Position numbers and translations under genes: made by a program. A model generated the notes under the pieces. That model had not been told where the DNA came from, did no database searches, and worked only from the letters and a program-made list of their open reading frames with translations. A stretch of DNA of 64,000 nucleotides from Channallabes apus. Taxonomy: Eukaryota > Chordata > Actinopteri > Siluriformes > Clariidae. Location: assembly GCA_030522415.1 (NCBI GenBank), contig CM060107.1:53579218-53643217 (forward strand). Reading direction: 5' to 3'. Positions within the stretch are counted from its first letter, which is position 1; the number at the start of each line of letters is the position of its first letter. Below, in pieces: positions 51,260 through 64,000 of this stretch.

Positions 51260-52714
51260 GTTAGCAGCAATTAATAACACTATATAAATATCATTCTTTT
51301 GTGCTGAATACTTTTGTACATTTTGCCTTGATTGTTTTTCTTTTTTTATTATAGGTTGTCCTAAAACCAATTTATAGTACCTTTCTTTCAATAATTGTGA
51401 AAAACAATTTTAAAAAATTCTCCCCTAAAATCGCTCGTTTAGTTGTAATTTTCCTCTAAAAGAAAAATCTGGCAGTGTTGAAATCACGCCTGAGAGTTGG
51501 TGATAAATTAGGCGTGTAAGGGCTCATTAGTGTGAATGGAGCTCGGAATGAGGATGGTCGGTTTGTGGTTTCCACACTGAAGTCGTTTCATGAACATGAG
51601 AAAATCACTTAAGCGCTCCGCACCATGTTTAATCGCCTCAGGCCGGCTATCCGGTTCCATCCGATGATGTTAGAAATCAATAATTCAGATTTGACTCTAA
51701 GGAGTCGGATATCACTCCGAGTAGTTTTTTTTTTTTTTTACACACGTGGTGTAGGAGATGAGGCAGATTGAAGAGCACTGAGCTGCTCAACTCCAACAAC
51801 CCCGGGGCTAATTTCACCCCCACCCAGGACCTAAAGAATCCCACCAACACCCAACCAACCAACCAACACCCAACCAACCAGCACTGCTTCCCTTCCTCTT
51901 TCTCTCCCCCACAGTTAGGTTCAGGTTAGTGTTTCAAATTAATCTATGAAATTTCCCAAATCATATTTTCTTCAGAACATGCAATAACTAAGTTCACTGC
52001 GCTTTTCAGAGTTTCCTTGTAATTAGTTTAGACACAAGTAAAGAGAAGATACTTTAATCACTGTGTCTTTTCACTAATCATGTAAGGATCTGCTTATAAA
52101 AACACACAATACGTAATGTTTATTCGATATTGTTGCTTGTTAGAAACAAATCAGGATTTTAATTACATCAAAGATGAAGTGTTTTATTTCAGCTTTCTTT
52201 CCGTTTAATGTTAATTTTATATTAGAAAAGGATGCTTTTAAATGTTTGTCATTTAACACAAAAGGCTTTGTTTGTTGTTTACTGACCTATCGTATCTTCC
52301 TCCTGTGCACAATGTAATCCGAATTATTTACAATGTATTTTAATCTAACGACCGTTTTACTTGCTGTTTTAAACATATCGCATTACACTGTCTACTCTAA
52401 ACCTTGTAAGAGATTCGACTGTTTATCAATTTACTAGCCTAATTATTGTCTGATAGTTAAACTAAAATAAAAATGCAGCACAGTTTGATGAGAATATGCA
52501 TTCACATGACATGAAATATTTGTAAAAACCTATTCGTTTAAGAGAACAATGGCGTGTGTTTTTTAGTTTATAAAGCTTTAGAAATTCTATTATTGTTTGT
52601 GTTATGCTGTTATTTTATGCAAGGTTTATGACAAAATGTCGAGTTCTGCATATTTCATTAAACAATCTTTAAATGTAAATAAATAAATAATAATAATAAT
52701 ACTAGTTACAAGTT

Positions 52715-52870
52715 GCCTTAGTTACCGCGCTCGGCTCCTGGTGTTTGCGAAGCGTTGTTTAGACCTGTAGAACGCACGAGCACGACGTCGCGGGAAGTTG
52801 TGACGTAGTCGGAAGTAGGAGAGGAACGCCGCGGTAACCATGGCGACTGTTCACATTGATGTCTAATGGG
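52715..52870. promoter_or_regulatory. CpG-rich promoter-like patch
   Basis: Sharp GC/CpG rise in an AT-rich desert, with TGACGTAG (CRE-like), CGGAAGTA (ETS-like) and GTAACCATGGCGAC (X-box-like, 52834-52847). An ATG in good context opens only an eight-codon frame. No gene is attached. Confidence 0.35.
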
Positions 52871-53211
52871 GGTTGTAAGGTGGTTCCCCTACCTGTGCGG
52901 TGTTATTAACGCTGGAAAACGCGGGAAATGATGTCGGACACTCAGGCCTCATATGGTCTTAATTGGCAGGTTAACATTTAATAGCAGGTCATTAGAGGCA
53001 CTTTTGTAACTATGGAAACCAAAGCGGGTTACTCCAGTGCGTGGGTCACCTGTGCTTACTGAACCTTCCAGAAAAGCAGTAAACGTTTTATTTTTTAAAT
53101 CTAAAGAACGTTTACTTGCTTTGCTGATGCAAATGGAATGAGGATGTAACATAAGTAAATATAAATTGCAGGTAAGCTTCCCTTAAAGGAATCAGACTAA
53201 TTAAACTGGTC

Positions 53212-53665
53212 TGGACAAAAATGATGGCACCCCTAGTAAAGGAAAGATTGAAAATAATGTGACCATAGGGACACGTTAAACTAAAGTGTGTCCTGTAATT
53301 ATCGTCCCAGGTGTCTTGTGATCGACAAATTAAACAAACTTGTAATCAGTCTGTCTGCCTGTTTAAAAGGTGAGAAGTCATGACGGTGCTGTTTGGTGTC
53401 ATGGTGTGCACCACACACATCAACACGGTCCACAGAAACCTAAGGAGACAGTTGTCTCAGGAAATTGAAAAGAAAATCACAGACAAATGTGTTAAAGGTA
53501 AAGACTGCAACACCATCTCCAAGCGGCTTAAAGTTCCACATTATTCAGAAGGTCAACAGGACTGTAGCCGACCTCGATGGACGTGGCAGCACGATGAAAA
53601 TTGATAACAAATTGAAAAGATGGATAATACGAATGGTAGCCAAAGAGCCAAGAGATTAGAGGTTA
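53212..53665 (+). mobile_element. Degenerate Tc1-like transposon, 5' half
   Basis: Begins with a terminal motif (ACAAAAATGATGGCACCCCT) typical of teleost Tc1 elements. ORF 53380-53604 (SQEIEKKITDKCVKGKDC, ISKRLKVP) continues one frame over in 53465-53659 (VADLDGRGSTMKIDNKLKR, RMVAKEPRD), matching the paired-like DNA-binding region with a frameshift. No right end was found. Confidence 0.72.
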
Positions 53666-54012
53666 ACTCCAAGGTTATAACTTATTCAATATACTGTACA
53701 ATCAAGGTAAACTTCACGGATATTAACTAACAAAAAGCAAGCCTAAAACAAGGGAAAATCAATGAAGGGGTCAGGCTCAGAAGGAGAAGAACGAGACAGG
53801 TCTCCTAGAAGGAAACTTGACAACCCCAAGGAAAGGTGTATATGCATCTAGACATACAAGAAGTTAATAGACACCCAGAGTTTAACGGTAAAACTCTATG
53901 CAACGAAATTTATTTCGGCTGCTACCTGTTTTCTTTTTAGTGTGGAATAACCCCATCTTACAGCATACCTAGAAGTGACAATTTCAAATACATTTCTGAT
54001 TTTCATTCAGAA

Positions 54013-54245
54013 AACCCTGGAATTGGTTGGTCAGTGGTTGACTGCTATATGCGGACGGCCCGGGTTCGATTCCCAGCCAATGACCAAACCCCAGACACCG
54101 CATGCAGTGCCGGTCCCAAGTCCGGATAGAATGGGAGGGTTGTGTCAGGAAGCGCATCTGGTGTAAAAACCTGTGCCAAGTTGGTGTGTGGATCTGATGG
54201 TCCACAGTGGCGACCCCTCAACGCGAGCAGCCTAAAGACCAACAA
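54013..54245 (+). mobile_element. tRNA-derived teleost SINE with 9-bp target-site duplication
   Basis: tRNA-like head (TCAGTGGTTGACTGCT, GGGTTCGATTCCC) followed by GGGAGGGTTGTGTCAGGA, AAAACCTGTGCCAA and CAGTGGCGACCCCT, a common fish SINE body. CATTCAGAA flanks it at 54004-54012 and 54246-54254. Confidence 0.8.
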
Positions 54246-54850
54246 CATTCAGAAGAGGCTGGATTGTTGGTCATTCTAAGGGTGGAATCATCCTTAAAAA
54301 AACCACCATTCTACAGCTAACACAATTTTAGTACAATTTTATTTAAAAAAAATGAAAACCTGCTGTTGATGAGGCAGAGCACTGCAAAATTCATCCTGTT
54401 TCTAACTGCAGAAAAAGACGCTTTAATAGATCAATTCAAGGTGCTTACCGTACAATTCGACTATTACTGGTGGCATTGACTCACCCTCACAAGCTCATTT
54501 CATGCTGAACCCTTAATGAAGGTCTTCAAAATGTCAGGAGTCAGACTCACCTTTGAGAGACCGAACATCCATGACGTGTGTATCCTCATAGGATGTAAAA
54601 ATAAAAGACGTCCCACAGAGAGCAGTGTAGATGAAGGGATAGGGAAGTGTTCTGCTAGACGCGTGTCCGGGCCGGGTCACAGGCAACGGCGCCGTCCTTT
54701 TATCAAGGAATTTTCCAGCTATTAATATTTAATCGTGGCTGTGAAATAGAAGAGGAGCGTGTGAGAATAGCAGGCAGGGGAGAGAAAATGTGTCCCACAA
54801 CAACTTGACCAGTCTGCTGTTCGGTGTGTTCGCACCAACTAACCCCCGTA

Positions 54851-54890
54851 ACACTCAGTGGCCACTTTAATAAGAACACCGGCGCACAAC
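54851..54890. mobile_element. Short Tc1-like terminal fragment
   Basis: ACTCAGTGGCCACTTTAATA...AGAACACC resembles a widespread teleost Tc1 inverted repeat. Only about 40 bp is recognisable. Confidence 0.4.
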
Positions 54891-57606
54891 AGGAAGAAAA
54901 ATGTCATCTGAAACTGTCATTGAAAGATACGCAGAGGACAGAGTTGAGGGATGAGGAGGATTTATAAAGTTTTATTAAAGTTGCAGTTTGTATTTTTGGG
55001 GAGGCAGAGGATGTTAATCATCACGGTGCTCCTTCAAAAGCGCACATGTGTAATGATTAACGATTAGCCAACAATACGCTGGTTAGTTTCGAATAATACA
55101 TAGTTCTTACGAGCATCTCATCATGGCTGAGAGAGGGGATATATAAATGACAGAATGATGATCGGATAATACAGAATTGACAAAATTGTCTTGTTACCAT
55201 GGTAACTCGTAGCCAGTGCTCATTACTAAATTTGCAGGAAGTCTTGCAATTGAGTTGCAGAATTGGGGGGAAAAAAACACACCTTCATGTTTGCTATTTT
55301 CCAGAAGAAAAGTAGGAAAGCTCCCCCCCCCACCGCATTTTTTTTATTTTTTATTTTGAACTAAGCAAAAACGACAGCATGCATATAAATAAAATATTTA
55401 AATATTCTGGTTATGGAGCAACAGAAATACAATTTACAAACTCATACCGTTTGAATCACATACTGTAACAGCCTGGGAGGGTTTCTTTCATTTCTTTAAA
55501 AAAATATATATATTTTCATGTTTTGTGTGTCATTTGCGAATACAAGAAAGAGGGGTATACTATTATTAAATGTACATTTATGAATAAAATAAAATTAAAA
55601 AAATATATAAAGATTACATTTATTATAAAATATTTGTTCTCCACCTAATTCTTTTTTTTTTTTTTTTCATTTAAAAACAACAAACACCACATGATCCTAA
55701 ACAACATAGCCAGGTAAGATAAAAGGAGCAGAAGATAAGAAAAAAAAAATAAAGTAAAAAACACTGTAAAGAAGCACCAGAAGTAGAAACAAAAAATATT
55801 CCATATGACTCACATAAACGTAAAATTCTAACAGCTTTGAAGGGTTTTTTTTTTTTTTTGAAAATGTAAAACTTTCTAAATATCTCATGTTATTTTGAAT
55901 GCGAGAGGAGGAGGGGCGTACTATTGTTAAATGTACATTTATGAATAAAAAAAACAGCAATTTTAAACATTGAATTAATTTTAACATAGTTATCCTCCTT
56001 CTTGTATATCTAAAAAGAAATTATAATGTCTTTGAAAGAAAAAGAAGAAAGAATTCTTGTAGTCAAAGAGACCATGTGAGAATGTGTTTGTAATGAAAAC
56101 AGGAAAAATACAAGAAACAATCTTTGGATGAAAAACAAGAATATCTGATTGAATTTTTTTTTTTTTTCATTTTTGAATCCGCTGGAGTGTGTTTTCTCTG
56201 GAGGTTACGAGTCCAACACTACAGCTGTGCATTTCCTCTCAGGTCTTTGAGTGATTCATCATTTTCTGTCATCTTATGCAAGACACATTTTATTTGATAT
56301 TAGACTTTTCTTTACAGTAAATATTAGTAATATTAGTATTTATGTTTGTTACTTTTTTTATGCAAGTATTTCATTATAAGTAAGTAAATTTAAAAAAGCA
56401 GCAACAAAGTCACTTTACTAAACATTTTTGTAGAGCTCCAGCTGGAAAAAAATTTTTTTAACAGCACCAGGAAAAAAAATCATATTCTTTATTAATTTAT
56501 TTAGTTGGTGTTTTCACAATAATATATACAATTTTAAGAGTTTATGTTTACTGTAAGAAATGAAAAAAAAAATAAAATAAAATGTTAACATTACAGAGTA
56601 TCTTAGTTAATGTGATGATGCTCACTTTGTTATAATAAAGCTGCCACCTTGTGGTCAGAGATGGAAACTACATGGGAACTCTTTTACAAGGTTTCAGCTC
56701 AATTTTGTTATAAATCTCTATTTATGAAAGAGAAATAATCTATTAGATGTATTTAGATGTTACTGGAAATAATAATTCGTGTTTCGTGTTGAAGGGACAT
56801 GAGGCTTCCACAAGCGACGATATTTATTCATAAAAACGATACGATTCAATTACGTTTGGTATCCGCATATCGATATGTTCAGAAACTTGTAACTGATGCT
56901 GATGTTGAAGATGATTTTAAGAGTTACAGGCAAGTCAACTTGCCATCCTGTTTAATTTTTTTTTTACGAGTTTTTTTTTTTTAACACACCTGTTGTTTAA
57001 TATAGTTGTATTTTATATTTGACACATTTCGTTGTTACATTTAAGAGATACATCACTATAAAGATTTTCTCATGAGCCTGGAGGCATACACCACAACTGC
57101 ATACACACCAGGAAATAAATATAAAGCAATTTTATCGGAATAAACAGCATGATTTTGGTTTTTAATTATTTAAATATCTTTTTGAATTGTTTGTGCAAAA
57201 ATGTCTACAAACGCATTCCACATGTGAGATAATGATCAAGCATGTTCTGCTAATTAATGAGAAATAAAGTGAAATATAAAGTAATTCACAACATCATAAA
57301 ATATTATTCAGAACATAATCCACTGTGTGTTTTTGTCAAACACTGTTTCCGATTAAAGTGAGCAGAACGAGAGATGAATGCTGGTCGGTAAAACAGCTTC
57401 AGCGAGTTAAACAAAGTGTCCTTGGAAAGGAGAAAAGAAAAAAAAAGCTGAATTGTTGAAAACATCATCGTGTTTATTACGTCAGTTGTTTTGTATCACG
57501 TTACGCCGACATTTATTGGTTTGAAAATGTAAAAACAAACGATCTGCATAAGGTTAGAGGTAGAAGCAGCCAGTGAATATACATTTTATATGACACCTTA
57601 TTACAA

Positions 57607-57607
<1 letters not shown>
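54891..57607. other. Intergenic DNA downstream of prep
   Basis: AT-rich, with many poly-A/T runs and two diverged copies of a local segment (about 55535-55590 and 55890-55950). No gene. Confidence 0.6.
55193..55206. promoter_or_regulatory. Perfect RFX-type X-box palindrome
   Basis: GTTACCATGGTAAC is a 14-bp perfect palindrome fitting the RFX consensus. Confidence 0.4.
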
Positions 57608-57638
<31 letters not shown>

Positions 57639-57665
57639 CGGTTAATTGGTAAAGACCTATTGGAT

Positions 57666-57671
57666 TTTATT
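57666..57671 (-). terminator. AATAAA poly(A) signal for prep
   Basis: The minus strand reads CAATAAAATCC, about 308 nt after the stop. It is followed about 28 nt later by (GT)n at 57608-57638, which would serve as the GU-rich downstream element. Other AATAAA hexamers exist further on, for example near 57475. Confidence 0.6.
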
Positions 57672-57780
57672 GAACCTGATAATAAATAAAAAAAATCTAT
57701 ACAAAGTGTTTCAGAGAAGATGATCATGAGATGTCCAGGGAAAAGTATTTTATATATATATATTAAAAAATCGTTAAGCA

Positions 57781-57860
57781 GCTGAGTGAGTGAGTGAGTG
57801 AGTGAGTGAGTGAGTGAGTGAGTGAGAGAGCGAGTGAGTGAGTGAGTGAGTGAGTGAGAG
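57781..57860 (+). repeat. (GAGT)n tetranucleotide repeat in prep 3'UTR
   Basis: About 19 GAGT units with two GAGA variants. Confidence 0.95.
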
Positions 57861-57948
57861 AGATGAAGAAGAATGAGAGGAGACGAGACAGATGGAGATA
57901 AAAGTTTAGAGAGGACGCCGGGGGAGAGCAGCAGCTGAATGAAGTGTC

Positions 57949-63932
<5,984 letters not shown>

Positions 63933-64000
63933 CTGAAAAACCAGGACACACCCGGATCGTCAACCGAGGAGAGTTTTGTTTTCTTCCTCATTTAAAGTTA

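Larger units (their letters stand above)
47762..53211. other. Intergenic AT-rich desert
   Basis: (CT)n 48759-48786, (AT)n 49277-49315, (AAT)n 49632-49664, (TA)n 51187-51257. Two diverged copies of a roughly 300-bp segment lie near 48570 and 50735. CpG-rich patches are at 50150-50300 and 52715-52870. Confidence 0.6.
57645..57978 (-). other. prep: Putative 3'UTR of prep
   Basis: About 330 nt from the stop to the inferred cleavage site. On the minus strand it opens with (CA)n (57951-57978), then non-repetitive sequence, then an ACTC tetranucleotide tract (57781-57860). Confidence 0.5.

Noticed and set aside
43773..57607. Search for bves and popdc3 exons expected from human synteny
   Set aside because: No open frame resembles a Popeye domain on either strand; the frames present are short, AT-rich or transposon-derived.

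Overview
The window looks like a stretch of teleost fish genome, most likely an otophysan (catfish- or characin-like) species. The evidence is intron-rich vertebrate genes, a very high density of (CA)n/(TG)n, (TA)n, (AAT)n and (GATA)n microsatellites, and fish-type interspersed repeats: DANA-like SINEs, L2-tailed tRNA SINEs, and Tc1, mariner, hAT and Harbinger relics. The species itself cannot be read from the sequence.

Two protein-coding genes can be supported, both on the minus strand. (1) lin28b, four coding exons between 43772 (ATG) and 24571 (stop), predicts a 201-residue RNA-binding protein with a cold-shock domain and two CCHC zinc knuckles. It appears to carry a long 3'UTR down to about 19.4 kb with let-7, miR-125 and miR-9 seed matches. 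(2) prep (prolyl endopeptidase), exons 2-15 between 63932 and 57979, has all catalytic residues at the expected numbering; only exon 1 lies beyond the right edge. LIN28B and PREP are also neighbours on human 6q21, which supports the lin28b call. BVES and POPDC3, which lie between them in human, are not seen here.

Layout: 1-16.4 kb is intergenic, with a Harbinger relic, SINEs, a hAT MITE, a degenerate ATCC minisatellite and several homeodomain- or GATA-motif-rich islands that look like conserved non-coding DNA. From 16.4 to 24.6 kb is AT-rich sequence including the putative lin28b 3'UTR. From 24.6 to 43.8 kb is lin28b, with a 13.5-kb intron 2 crowded with simple repeats and a mariner-like MITE. 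From 43.8 to 57.6 kb is an AT-rich intergenic desert with Tc1 relics, a SINE, two CpG-rich promoter-like patches and RFX-type X-box palindromes. From 57.6 to 63.9 kb is prep, with compact introns largely made of microsatellites.

Functionally, Lin28b blocks let-7 maturation and is itself a let-7 target, and the seed matches fit that feedback loop. Prep is a cytosolic serine peptidase with no direct link to lin28b. The most unusual theme is that simple repeats lie exactly at splice donors, acceptors and the poly(A) region of both genes. I did not find a clearly new biological system.
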